DNA of 43,242 nt from Promethearchaeota archaeon. GTDB lineage: Archaea > Asgardarchaeota > Lokiarchaeia > Sigyniarchaeales > SOKP01. Made by a program: the position numbers and the translations under genes. Every line of letters starts with the position of its first letter. Position 1 is the stretch's first letter. The notes beneath the pieces are model-generated. The model worked only from the letters and a program-made list of their open reading frames with translations. It was not told the DNA's origin and made no database searches. The stretch lies in the NCBI GenBank assembly GCA_016839705.1, contig JAEOTR010000043.1, forward strand, positions 1-43,242. Reading direction: 5' to 3'. Shown here piece after piece: positions 8,674-17,480 of this stretch.

Positions 8674-9396
8674 CTAATGGCCGCCAAACGTTAGCAATAC
8701 TACCATCAAAAGTATTCCTGCTATTATCATTAAGAGTTGGCGAAGGCTATATTTTAAATCAGTATGCTGATGCAAATCAGGTGTTAAATCTGATAATGCA
8801 ATATAGATGAAACTCGAAGCGGAGATTGCTAAGATGAAGGGAACCACTGAACTTATAGCACCAATAATAAAATATCCTATTATTGCTGCAGGTATTGTTG
8901 TAGAACTCGAAATAATATTATAGAGAAAAGCTTTTTTCTTTGAATATCCAGAATGGAGTAAAATCCCGAAATCACCTGTTTCATGAGCAAGTTCATGAAC
9001 CAGAATTGTTAATCCCGCACCAATCCCTATAGTAATATCTGTTAAAAACGCAGCGGCAATCACAATTCCATCTGTAAGATTATGTAATGAATCCCCTATT
9101 AGTATAATAGGACCTGAAGCATGTGAATGAACCTCACACTCCTTATTTCGACAATTTCTCCAAATAATAATTTTTTCCATAAAAAAAAATACTAAAATTC
9201 CTCCCAATACATATGGCATAATCACGTGTGATTCTCCACCCAAACCTTCAATAGCTTCTGGTATCAATCCTAAAAGTGCCGCAGCTAGTAAAATCCCTGT
9301 AGCAAAGGATATTAGAATTGGAACAAGAATTTTTTGATACTTTTCGGCTATAAAAACAAAGGCACCTGCAATACAAATAGCTCCAACGCTTCCCAA
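8674..9396 (-). CDS. ZIP-family divalent metal transporter
   Basis: Membrane transporter of the ZIP (SLC39/ZupT) family, moving Zn(II) or other divalent metals into the cytoplasm. The helix IV metal-site motif appears as GDSLHNLTDGIVIAAAF (about 100-116) and the helix V motif as LVHELAHETGDFGILL (about 131-146), the canonical HNxxDG and HExxHE/GD pair. Only 240 residues follow the TTG at 9396, and the first helix would be truncated. The open frame continues upstream for about 12 hydrophobic codons (ending ILILILLFSV) to a TGA but has no ATG, GTG or TTG in that stretch. An ATG at 9433-9431 lies one base out of frame, separated by an AAAAA run. Removing one A would join it to the gene and restore a full first helix. 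See the separate finding. Confidence 0.9.
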   Translation of the reverse strand: MGSVGAICIAGAFVFIAEKYQKILVPILISFATGILLAAALLGLIPEAIEGLGGESHVIMPYVLGGILVFFFMEKIIIWRNCRNKECEVHSHASGPIILIGDSLHNLTDGIVIAAAFLTDITIGIGAGLTILVHELAHETGDFGILLHSGYSKKKAFLYNIISSSTTIPAAIIGYFIIGAISSVVPFILAISASSFIYIALSDLTPDLHQHTDLKYSLRQLLMIIAGILLMVVLLTFGGH

Positions 9397-9636
9397 TACG
9401 CTAAATAGTAAAATTAATATAAGAATTTTTCATCACATCTGAATTTAGTATTTAATATTCGGTAGGCAAATTAAAGAGAAGGTAAATTTAAAGTTTATTA
9501 CGAAATATCATAATTCAGTCTTTAAGGTTTTGCTGCGTTTGTGCTTTTGCACTAGCCATCTTTGATATGTTGTATAGCTACCCAATTTATTATTTATCGT
9601 AAATAAAAAATATGTAAAAATCTATTCTAATAAGTT

Positions 9637-10224
9637 CTATGAAAGGAATATTTTATCAAAAACTTGCGGTAAATTATCAGTTATGTTTTTACGAGCAGCT
9701 ATAATAAATACAATTGCAATAATACCTCCTAAGCCAAATTGAATAATTGCATTTAAGAAAAATTCATATAATGCTCCAGGAGCTCCAAAAATGAAGATTT
9801 CATAGAGAAAATAACCGTAAGTCATTACAATACCCCCAATAATTACTGCAAAAATATCTCTAAAATTTATTCTTGATTTCAAATTTTTAGGATCAGCAAT
9901 TATTCCAACAAGGAAACCTTCTAAACCTTTTATAATTAACGTTGCAGGAGCATATATAGTATAGGTCAAAAAAATATCTGCTAACGCAGAGCCTACACCC
10001 CCTGCGATCCCTCCTATTATCGGCCCGAACATCAAACCTGTAATCATAACACCTGCATCTCCAATATTAATGAAGCCTTGGGTTGCGGGAATAGGGACGG
10101 AAATAACCATTGTTAAAATACAAATCAAGGCAGAGAATATTCCAACAATTGAAAGAGAGAGTGTTTTTTTAGGAAATATATAGCCTATGAATCCTTTTTT
10201 TGTAGAGATATCTTCGTCCACCAT
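9637..10224 (-). CDS. ECF transporter S component (vitamin uptake)
   Basis: 195-residue, five-to-six-helix membrane protein resembling the substrate-binding S components of energy-coupling-factor transporters. The telling block is FINIGDAGVMITGLMFGPIIGG, then GIAGGVGSALADIFLTYTIYAPATLIIKGLEGFLVG, as in the riboflavin-type and related S families (NxGD near the first loop, GxxxGxxGxxLADI in the following helix). The vitamin cannot be assigned from this. No ECF ATPase or T subunit is in the window, so it presumably uses a shared module encoded elsewhere (group II arrangement). The ATG at 10224 is preceded by AAAAGGTGAAATAACA, a strong GGTGA site seven bases upstream. Confidence 0.8.
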   Translation of the reverse strand: MVDEDISTKKGFIGYIFPKKTLSLSIVGIFSALICILTMVISVPIPATQGFINIGDAGVMITGLMFGPIIGGIAGGVGSALADIFLTYTIYAPATLIIKGLEGFLVGIIADPKNLKSRINFRDIFAVIIGGIVMTYGYFLYEIFIFGAPGALYEFFLNAIIQFGLGGIIAIVFIIAARKNITDNLPQVFDKIFLS

Positions 10225-10387
10225 TGTTATTTCACCTTTTTATTATTTTATTATTATCTGAAAACTATAATGTTTTAATTCTAACATCAGGCAACTTTTA
10301 ATCACTACTGTGTTTAATAACCTAAAATTATGTGTATAATTTTTTTATTTCAAAATTATAAAGATATAAAATAGTATAATTTATAAT

Positions 10388-10396
10388 TTTTATATA
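10388..10396 (+). promoter_or_regulatory. TATA box for the 53-residue gene
   Basis: TTTTATATA lies 48 bases before the ATG at 10444. With an archaeal start about 25 bases downstream this would leave a leader of roughly 20-25 bases. No other gene on this strand is close. Confidence 0.45.
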
Positions 10397-10443
10397 GAAG
10401 AAAATTAAAAATTAACATCTAAATTAAAAAAAAAGTAATAAAA

Positions 10444-10605
10444 ATGTCTGCCGAGGAACGTCAAGCAGTTGAATACTTCCTTGAATGGATAAATGGAGGC
10501 TCTTTCGCACAATGGATAGAGCATTTTTTAAATCAAGGGGATGAAGGGAAGCTTAGACAGGTTAAGGAAGTATTTGATAAAATTAAAAGCGTTTTTGGTT
10601 TTTAA
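10444..10605 (+). CDS. Small unknown protein, 53 residues
   Basis: A short gene starting MSAEERQAVEYFLEWINGGS and ending KIKSVFGF. It is probably all helical and amphipathic, with aromatic residues (Phe, Trp, Ile) spaced as in a small helical hairpin, and has no cysteines or membrane segment. Support for it being real: good base composition against the AT-rich flanks, an ATG about 48 bases after a TATA-like box, and a clean stop before a T-rich stretch. It stands alone between the divergent ECF S-component gene and the helicase. Family unknown. Confidence 0.55.
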   Translation: MSAEERQAVEYFLEWINGGSFAQWIEHFLNQGDEGKLRQVKEVFDKIKSVFGF

Positions 10606-10718
10606 ATTTTCTTTATTTTTTATATTTGTTCAAGCACCTTCAGTTCTTAAATAGAAAAATTGAAGTTCTTATGTTCATATTATTTTATTAAGTGTTGGCA
10701 CCATAACAGGTTTAATTT

Positions 10719-13382
10719 TTGAGTGTACCTTCAAGAAATTTCTTCATTGTTTTTAATAGGACTCATGGATTAAAGAATGATTTTAATATAAATCTCTTTT
10801 ATCTTAAAAAATTCAAAGAAGATACAGTAAAGTTTACTTATATTAGTGACCCCTTCTTAAGAGGAACTGTTGTTTTTGGTTTAGACTTTAAAAATAAGAT
10901 ACGTCCTTTGAGTTTCAATAAAATTGAGAAAGACGGAGTTATTTCTCCAGTAAATCCTCGCCTTTTTAAACAGTTTTTAGTTTCTAAATGTAATAAATTC
11001 GTCGCGTTTTCAAACCAATCATCTCCTGAAGATTTTACAATTATAAATGAGATGTTAGCTAGGTTTCAATTTGATAAAAATAAAATTATTACTTTAGTTT
11101 TTTGTAAATCCTGTTTAGATTCTCAGAAATTTACAATTTTAAATCAAAACAACCAAATCAAATCATTCAAAAATCAAATCCTCTGCTCTGAATGTGCTTA
11201 TGAAATTGTTCTTAGAGAAGCTAAGATGAGAGGGATAATTACACAAGAACGTATCAGTCCAAAACTAAAGAACTTTTTCATGCATATGCTACTGAAATTT
11301 AGAGATGTCAAGAAAGTTTTATCAATTTTTCAAGCTGATTTTAATCCAGTTAACAATAAAGATATTACTCTTTATGATATTGAAACGAAGCCCCCAATAG
11401 GGAGAGAGTTTCTTAACCAGAAGTTTGATTATCTTGATATACCCCAGGATTTAAAAAATTTATTGAAAAACTTAAATTTAAAGTTATTATTGCCGATTCA
11501 AGCAATATCCGTGAAAAAAGGATTATTGACGGAATATACAAATCAGTTAGTAATGGCACCTACTTCGGGAGGTAAAACACTGGTAGGTGAATTGGCAGGG
11601 ATTTCAAAAGTTCTGAAAAATTCAAATTCAAAAATGCTTTATCTAGTGCCAATCGTTGCTTTAGCCAATTTAAGAACTGACGAATTTAAAGAAAAATATA
11701 AGCAGTTAAGTTTAAAAATAATAAAAAAAATCGGTGAATCATTATTTGAGAAGAGGGAATCCACTGATCAAAAAGATCTACTTAATGCTGATATTATAAT
11801 AGCTACCTATGAAGCTATTGATCACATTTTAAGATGTGGAAATAACGAAGTTTTAGGAAATATAGATACTATTATTATTGATGAAGTCCAGACTTTAATC
11901 GATCCAGAGAGGGGATATTTATTAGATGGTTTTATTGCTCGACTCAAGTTTCTCTACAAAGAAGCTCAATTTTTATATTTAAGTGCCACATTGGGAGAGC
12001 CGTTATTATTAGCGAATAAATTAAATTGTAAATTGATAAGATATAATAACAGACCAGTACCAATTGAAAGACATCTGTTGTTATGTTTTAGTGAAATACA
12101 AAAATATAAACATATTTCTAAATTAGTTAAAGCTTCCTATCTTAAAAAATCTAAGTTTGGATTCAAAGGGCAATCAATAGTATTTACGAACACTCGGAAA
12201 AAATGTGAGACAATCACATCCTATCTCTTAGATAAAGGAATTAAAGTATCTGCATATCATTCTGGTTTAGCCAATGAAGAACGGAAGATTATTGAGGAAA
12301 ATTTCCGCGCTCAAAAGATAGCGGGTGTGATCGCCACAGCTGCTTTGGCTGCGGGAGTAGATCTTCCAGCAAGTCAAGTAATTTTCGAATCTTTATCTAT
12401 GGGAATTAAGTGGTTAACCGTAGCGGAATTTGAACAAATGCTAGGAAGAGCGGGAAGGTTAAAAAAACATGAACAGGGTTATGCCTATTTATTAGTCGAA
12501 GCAGGGAAAATTTACACCCCGAAGATGAAACAGACAGAGGAAGAAATCGCCATTAAACTATTAAATGGAAAAATAAGAGATTTTGAATTACCCCCAATAG
12601 AAAGCAAACTTTTAACAGAACTTTTAGCTTTTATTTCTGTATTTAACCAAGGTGTAAGGAAAGATGATATTCTTAATTTTTACGAGCTGATAATAAATAA
12701 CAACTATGAATTAGATAAATTTTTAAAAAGACTGATTCAAATAAAGTTAATTCGAATAAATGAAAATCAAGTATATAAATCTACACGCTTAGGACAAGCA
12801 GTAGCAAAAAGTTTTCTAACAACTGAGCAATGTTTAGAAATAATAGATACTTTAAGAAAAAAAGATAAAACTATAATTGATATTGCTCTGGAGCTTAAAC
12901 CTATTAAAAATGTATATTTATCAAAAGGTATTGTTGCAGACTTAGCAAAGAATGTCAATATGAGGTATTTAAGTAATAATCTTTTTAGTGGTAGTGTTCT
13001 TTCTTTAATGAATGCAGAGTATGTTAAGAAACGAAGAACTTTTTCTCGTGAATTTATCGAGTTCATTTCGAAATGGGTTAGTGAAATATTTAATTGTAAA
13101 TGCAAAAATAACCCCTATTGTGATTGCGGAAGAATAAACCTTGAAAAAATGATATTAAATTCACGAATAAAACACAATTTATCAATAGAGGAAATTTGTA
13201 GAAGTTTTGAGGATGACTATAAAATTAAAATTTTCAAAGGCGATGTTATAGATTATCTAGAGAATTTAATCTATAGTCTAGAGAGTATTACAAATATTTT
13301 AGAAGGAATTTCAAGAATAGATCCAGTATATCAAGAGGAAATAAATAATATACCCAGGATTATTGAAATGATGAAATACTAA
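10719..13382 (+). CDS. ASH-Ski2-type archaeal superfamily II helicase
   Basis: 887-residue Ski2-like helicase matching the archaea-specific group COG1202 (ASH-Ski2), linked in Thermococcales to the RNase J/exosome RNA-decay machinery. An N-terminal domain carries a four-cysteine zinc site (C129-x2-C132, C156-x2-C159). The helicase core follows: Q-motif Gln261 (LLLPIQA), motif I APTSGGKT at 280-287, motif II DEVQ at 388-391, motif III SAT at 422-424, QSIVFTNTR near 485-493, and motif VI QMLGRAGR at 573-580. A second cysteine cluster (C793, C795, C801, C803) sits near the C-terminus, then a helical tail. Motif II ends in Gln where many relatives have His. The start is a TTG at 10719. It converges with the TGS GTPase gene, leaving 15 bases between stops. 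Confidence 0.88.
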   Translation: MSVPSRNFFIVFNRTHGLKNDFNINLFYLKKFKEDTVKFTYISDPFLRGTVVFGLDFKNKIRPLSFNKIEKDGVISPVNPRLFKQFLVSKCNKFVAFSNQSSPEDFTIINEMLARFQFDKNKIITLVFCKSCLDSQKFTILNQNNQIKSFKNQILCSECAYEIVLREAKMRGIITQERISPKLKNFFMHMLLKFRDVKKVLSIFQADFNPVNNKDITLYDIETKPPIGREFLNQKFDYLDIPQDLKNLLKNLNLKLLLPIQAISVKKGLLTEYTNQLVMAPTSGGKTLVGELAGISKVLKNSNSKMLYLVPIVALANLRTDEFKEKYKQLSLKIIKKIGESLFEKRESTDQKDLLNADIIIATYEAIDHILRCGNNEVLGNIDTIIIDEVQTLIDPERGYLLDGFIARLKFLYKEAQFLYLSATLGEPLLLANKLNCKLIRYNNRPVPIERHLLLCFSEIQKYKHISKLVKASYLKKSKFGFKGQSIVFTNTRKKCETITSYLLDKGIKVSAYHSGLANEERKIIEENFRAQKIAGVIATAALAAGVDLPASQVIFESLSMGIKWLTVAEFEQMLGRAGRLKKHEQGYAYLLVEAGKIYTPKMKQTEEEIAIKLLNGKIRDFELPPIESKLLTELLAFISVFNQGVRKDDILNFYELIINNNYELDKFLKRLIQIKLIRINENQVYKSTRLGQAVAKSFLTTEQCLEIIDTLRKKDKTIIDIALELKPIKNVYLSKGIVADLAKNVNMRYLSNNLFSGSVLSLMNAEYVKKRRTFSREFIEFISKWVSEIFNCKCKNNPYCDCGRINLEKMILNSRIKHNLSIEEICRSFEDDYKIKIFKGDVIDYLENLIYSLESITNILEGISRIDPVYQEEINNIPRIIEMMKY

Positions 13383-13397
13383 ATCACTAAATCAAAT

Positions 13398-14594
13398 TCA
13401 TAAAGTGAAGATTTCAACTATATCATTATCGACTAGAACATAATCTAAACCGACCTTCTTACGCCTTTGGCGAGCTCCTTCTCTTATAACTATTGCGTGA
13501 TCAAAAGATTCATAGAATTTGCGATGGATCTTGAGAGCCGCATCTTTAACAGTCGAATCTTCGTCTATAATTAAGGGTTTTTCTGCTATATCTCCCCCAG
13601 AGCTCATAGTATAGATTCGTATTTTCTTTAAAAATTTTAGAATTAACTCGCCAAAATCTTTAGGAAAGGTTCTTTTATGTATACTAATCCCTATTATTTT
13701 TGAAAATTTCTCAGAATATTCTCGCTCTAATTTTTCGAATAATCCTTCAGTATGGGGGAGATCTCCTTTAGTAGCAATAATTATTGCTTTTTTATATACA
13801 ACAGACGGAGTTAAGGCATCAATTATATCATCAAAAGAAATTTCCCCATAAATTTTTACTATAGCATTTTTAATCCCATTTGCATTTACTAATTCTTTAA
13901 CTCTTTCAGTAAATTCTCCAACATCTTCAATATTTTTTGCTTCTTTAGTTAAATAAAGGACTTGAATTTTGTTTGAGCCTGTTTTCTGAATATTTAAAGG
14001 AGGTGGGAGTCTATTGATTCTGATCTCTGCTTTAGTTAATTCATTCAATAACAAATTCATCTGGTCTTTAACATCTCTAGATAAATCAACACACAAGCAA
14101 AGCAAATCACACGATCTAATTTGAGAAAGGATTTCTTTTCCATTTCCTACACCCTCAGACGCACCTCTCATGATGGAAGGCATTTCTACGATTTGAAATC
14201 GAATTTTATTATAATTATAAATTCCAATTTCTGGTAAAGGTGTATATTTACCAATTTTATCTTGCGCTGCTCCCGTTAAATAATTTAGAACAGTAGTTTT
14301 ACCTGCTCCTGGTGTGAAATAGCTACTTATCAATATTATTTGAATGCCTTCTTTTTTAATTGAAAAAGGAGAAACAACTTTTTGAGTAATTTTTTGTCTT
14401 TGTCTTCTTTCTTCTACTTCTCGCTTTAATTTTGAAAGGCGAGATCGATTTAACGCAACGATCTTCTCAGTAGCTTTATGTTTAGGAACTAGAGAGATGA
14501 ATTCTTCCAAATATTTGATTTTTTCTTCCAGAGATCCTGCATCTAAATAGCGACCATAGGCTGCTTGAGCTTCGGCGCCAATATTTGAACTCAA
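13398..14594 (-). CDS. Drg/Rbg-like GTPase with TGS domain
   Basis: 398-residue GTPase of the Obg/Drg type. Residues 20-68 form the basic helical lead-in of Drg proteins (EKIKYLEEFISLVPKHKATE, then LNRSRLSKLKREVEERR). The G1 loop is TPGAGKT at 94-100, G3 is degenerate (EMPS at 137-140 where Drg has DLPG), G4 is TKGD at 275-278, and residues 325-398 are a TGS domain ending RKKVGLDYVLVDNDIVEIF, very close to the C-terminus of Drg. Relatives bind ribosomes with a small partner protein. The unusual G1 and G3 loops suggest altered hydrolysis. The longin-like gene ends 21 bases upstream on the same strand, so the two form a pair. The start is a TTG at 14594. Confidence 0.82.
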   Translation of the reverse strand: MSSNIGAEAQAAYGRYLDAGSLEEKIKYLEEFISLVPKHKATEKIVALNRSRLSKLKREVEERRQRQKITQKVVSPFSIKKEGIQIILISSYFTPGAGKTTVLNYLTGAAQDKIGKYTPLPEIGIYNYNKIRFQIVEMPSIMRGASEGVGNGKEILSQIRSCDLLCLCVDLSRDVKDQMNLLLNELTKAEIRINRLPPPLNIQKTGSNKIQVLYLTKEAKNIEDVGEFTERVKELVNANGIKNAIVKIYGEISFDDIIDALTPSVVYKKAIIIATKGDLPHTEGLFEKLEREYSEKFSKIIGISIHKRTFPKDFGELILKFLKKIRIYTMSSGGDIAEKPLIIDEDSTVKDAALKIHRKFYESFDHAIVIREGARQRRKKVGLDYVLVDNDIVEIFTL

Positions 14595-14615
14595 AATCCC
14601 AACCCCTATTAGGTT

Positions 14616-15071
14616 TTAAAATATAGATCTAAATCGATCCTCTGTTTTTAATTTTAAGTCCCCTAAAATTTCATTAATTCGATTCTCAAAATTCTTAAAA
14701 TATTTAGGTTTTTTGGAAAAAATATCGTTGAGTGAAAAGCGATTGAGAAAATGTAACAAAATTTCACCCAAATATTGTTTTACTATCGTGGTATCCGTTC
14801 CCTTTTCAATGATTGCGAATGCTAATAGAGGTTGTTTATTCTCAAGTTCATTTCCGGGTAATTTTATCATTTCACAAGAACATACAAGCTTGAAAGACGC
14901 CAGAGAGATAATAGAGATATCATCACCAAATACTTCACTAGTAAAACTCTCTAATGCCTGTAAAAATCCAGCACGTAAATTTGGATCTAGTACATTATCT
15001 GAAGATGAGTAGTACTTTATCTCAACCAAGTTTTTCATGCCAAAATTGATACCAACTTCTAAAATTGCCAT
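14616..15071 (-). CDS. Longin-like/roadblock-like small protein
   Basis: 151 residues with no exact family I can name. The N-terminal half alternates strand and helix as in longin-like domains of Asgard proteins. There is an opening strand MAILEVGINFGMKNLVEIKYY, then LDPNLRAGFLQALESFTSEVFGD at about 28-50, which resembles the helix of Asgard longin proteins (xLxSGFLxAxxSFxxEVFG), then two strands with CSCEMIKLPG. A helical C-terminus follows. Such domains bind small GTPases or serve as their exchange platforms. It lies 21 bases upstream of the TGS GTPase gene in an apparent operon, which supports a GTPase-related role without proving it. Confidence 0.55.
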   Translation of the reverse strand: MAILEVGINFGMKNLVEIKYYSSSDNVLDPNLRAGFLQALESFTSEVFGDDISIISLASFKLVCSCEMIKLPGNELENKQPLLAFAIIEKGTDTTIVKQYLGEILLHFLNRFSLNDIFSKKPKYFKNFENRINEILGDLKLKTEDRFRSIF

Positions 15072-15286
15072 TTTTAAAAAGGAACTTTCTTCTCGTAATC
15101 TGAAATATATTTATAGTTTATAGTAAAAATAATTATTTGTATTACTCTCTTTTTTTAAAAATTCAATTCAATATAATCTTAACTGTTTTTAATGTAGTAT
15201 AAGATTATTATTGAGCAATGACTTTGCTAAAAACATTTGATCATTATAAATTTCTTACCTTAAGTAAAATTGACTCCAGTTTAGTT

Positions 15287-16150
15287 TTAAGAATAATTTA
15301 ATTGCTTTTTATACGCTGTAAATGTATTATGTAATAAAAAATGAACCGTTAGTGGTCCAATACCTCCAGGAGAAGGAGTAATTTTACCACTTTTTTCATA
15401 GATGTCATCAAAATTTACATCTCCACACAATTTTCCATTGACTCTATTGATACCAACATCAATTATTATTGCACCATCTTTTATTTTTTCTTTAGTTATA
15501 AAATTTGGATGTCTTACAGCTACAACTAATATATCTGCTCTTCGCATATGACTTTCAATATTTATTGTGGATGTATGACAAACTGAAATTGTAGCATTCC
15601 GTTTAAGCATCATAAAGATTAAAGGTTTCCCGACAAGGTTTGAACGATTAATGATAACTACTTCTTTCCCTTTTAAATCAATATTATAATATTCTAGTAA
15701 GGTAATAATTCCTGTAGGAGTACATGGCGCTAGAGTTTCATTATAATCGTAAAGTTTACCCTTGTTTACAGGGGTTAACCCGTCTACGTCCTTTTCTGGT
15801 GATAAATTTTCAATATACTTTAGAGTATTGGGGGATTGGGATTTTGGGAGAGGTAATTGTAATAGAATACCATGTACTTTATCGTTTGTGTTAAGTTTAT
15901 TGATTTCTTCAATAATTTTCTCTTTTGAAAGATGATCATCTAATTCCAAAATTTCTGATTCAATACCTACAAAAGCACAGGTTCTCTTCTTCATATTCAA
16001 ATAGACTTTTGAAGCGGGATCTTCACCAATTAAAATAGTAACTAATTTAGGTTTAATCCCAGTTTTTTCAACTACCTGGGAAATGTCTTTCTGTAAAGCT
16101 AAATTCAATTTATCAGCTAAAGCTTTTCCATCCAGTATTTTTTCTTCCAT
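15287..16150 (-). CDS. folD: Methylenetetrahydrofolate dehydrogenase/cyclohydrolase
   Basis: Bifunctional cytoplasmic enzyme that oxidises 5,10-methylene-THF to methenyl-THF and hydrolyses it to 10-formyl-THF, the formyl donor for PurH, encoded 10 kb away. Counting from the ATG at 16150, Tyr50 and Lys54 (KVYLNMKKRTC) match the catalytic Tyr and Lys. Further family blocks are GILLQLPLP, SPEKDVDGLTP, APCTPTGIITLLEYYN, NRSNLVGKP and the C-terminal TPSPGGIGPLTVHFLL. An in-frame upstream TTG would add 14 residues (MEYRIIKFRLVLKI) that fit no family member, so I prefer 16150, giving 287 residues, the normal length. Confidence 0.96.
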   Translation of the reverse strand: MEEKILDGKALADKLNLALQKDISQVVEKTGIKPKLVTILIGEDPASKVYLNMKKRTCAFVGIESEILELDDHLSKEKIIEEINKLNTNDKVHGILLQLPLPKSQSPNTLKYIENLSPEKDVDGLTPVNKGKLYDYNETLAPCTPTGIITLLEYYNIDLKGKEVVIINRSNLVGKPLIFMMLKRNATISVCHTSTINIESHMRRADILVVAVRHPNFITKEKIKDGAIIIDVGINRVNGKLCGDVNFDDIYEKSGKITPSPGGIGPLTVHFLLHNTFTAYKKQLNYS

Positions 16151-16244
16151 AATTTTGAGAACCAATCTAAATTTGATTATTCTGTATTCCAATTCAATAA
16201 TCTCAATTTGGAATATCTTAGGTTTAAAAAATTGGTATTAATCC

Positions 16245-17357
16245 TTAGATTCTTCTTCTACGCCAAATGACTACACCAACTACCACTAATAAACCAATAC
16301 TCCCCATTATAAGTATTAAAATCCAATAATTAAATTCTACCATCCATATATCAACTGCTAATTTTCTTAAAGATGAATCACAAGTGGCTAATGTTTTAAA
16401 GGCAAAATAGGATCCTATAACGGATGAGGAAAGTTGACTATTTCCTTCAGAGATATCAACAAAACCACCATCTTGAAAGTTTTGTCGGGATATTACCCAA
16501 TTTGCTGTTTGATCAGCATTCAGAAGGTTTTTATTTATAGCTGTAATTGCCATTACACAATAAAATGTACTGCTAAGTATGGGGGAATTTGAATTGAGAT
16601 CTGGTAGAAAACCTCCAACTTTATTGATATCTGAAGGATTACTAACATAAAATGATTGTAAGTATGAAAGAGTTTGATTCTTATTTACTAAATCATCTAC
16701 AGATGTTAAAGAATCTAAAAGAGAAACCGCATAATAAGTAGTAATCACGGTAGAAGTGGGATTCCCATAACCACCATCTGTATGATTTTTTGATAGTATC
16801 CAATCCCTATGCAAGGTTACGTTTTGTATGACTTTCGTGGGGGCTAACATAGAATGAATTTGAACAATAAAAAAAGTTGAACTTAATGTGGGGGTCATTG
16901 TCTCATTTTGAAATGAAAATCCACCACCAATTTGTTCTGTATCATTTAAATATTGAAAAATACTATTTTTCAAACTTTCTTCAATTAAATAATCAGTATG
17001 AAGAGTAAATAATGATCTAAGCAGAAAGTACAAATTGTATAAGTTGACCGCATCATTATTAAACATATAATTTATATCATTTTCTAGCTTAGTTTGAAGG
17101 TCATCAGTAACATGGGCAGTTCTTCCTAAACCAAATAAAATCTCCAAAGCATAAGCTGTTGCTTCAATTGATACTTCTTCTATGGTACTAATGCCATTCT
17201 CAAAACCCTGTCCTTCAATCTCGTTTCTATAGATATAATCTGTTAAGTAAACTCTTCTTGTTTTTCCTAAAACACTCGGAATTATGCTTATTACAGAGAA
17301 AAAAACTAGGAATAAAATGAGAATATTGCGATGATTACTTTTCAATGAAACAACCAA
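16245..17357 (-). CDS. Exported prenyltransferase-fold repeat protein, membrane anchored
   Basis: 370-residue surface or secreted protein. Residues about 12-31 (ILILFLVFFSVISIIPSVLG) are a signal peptide. The body contains repeats of the prenyltransferase/squalene-oxidase alpha-alpha barrel: GGGFSFQ then LSSTFFIVQ, HTDGGYGN then TTYYAVSLL, KVGGFLPD then LSSTFYCVMA, and FQDGGFVD then SSSVIGSYFAF. Each pairs a QxGGF-like turn with a helix. A C-terminal helix (WILILIMGSIGLLVVVGVVIW, about 344-364) and RRRR tail give type I topology. The metal-binding Asp/Cys/His residues of true protein prenyltransferases are not evident, so it is likely a binding or adhesion protein on this fold. It lies downstream of the actin-related gene on the same strand, 123 bases away. 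The start is a TTG. Confidence 0.72.
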   Translation of the reverse strand: MVVSLKSNHRNILILFLVFFSVISIIPSVLGKTRRVYLTDYIYRNEIEGQGFENGISTIEEVSIEATAYALEILFGLGRTAHVTDDLQTKLENDINYMFNNDAVNLYNLYFLLRSLFTLHTDYLIEESLKNSIFQYLNDTEQIGGGFSFQNETMTPTLSSTFFIVQIHSMLAPTKVIQNVTLHRDWILSKNHTDGGYGNPTSTVITTYYAVSLLDSLTSVDDLVNKNQTLSYLQSFYVSNPSDINKVGGFLPDLNSNSPILSSTFYCVMAITAINKNLLNADQTANWVISRQNFQDGGFVDISEGNSQLSSSVIGSYFAFKTLATCDSSLRKLAVDIWMVEFNYWILILIMGSIGLLVVVGVVIWRRRRI

Positions 17358-17480
17358 ATTCAGATTAATTAAATTCTAATTTTTTAAATCTACCTTAAAA
17401 TTAAAAATTAACGCTATCTAAAGAACTATGTTTGGTAAAAAATGAGAAAATCCTAAAAAATGATTCTTAATATTTAATTT

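Noticed and set aside
9530..9570. GC-richer patch resembling part of a tRNA
   Set aside because: No cloverleaf arms, T-loop GTTCRANNC or anticodon stem could be built.
12767..13105. Minus-strand 112-residue frame
   Set aside because: It is antisense to the C-terminal part of the ASH-Ski2 helicase and has no recognisable motif.
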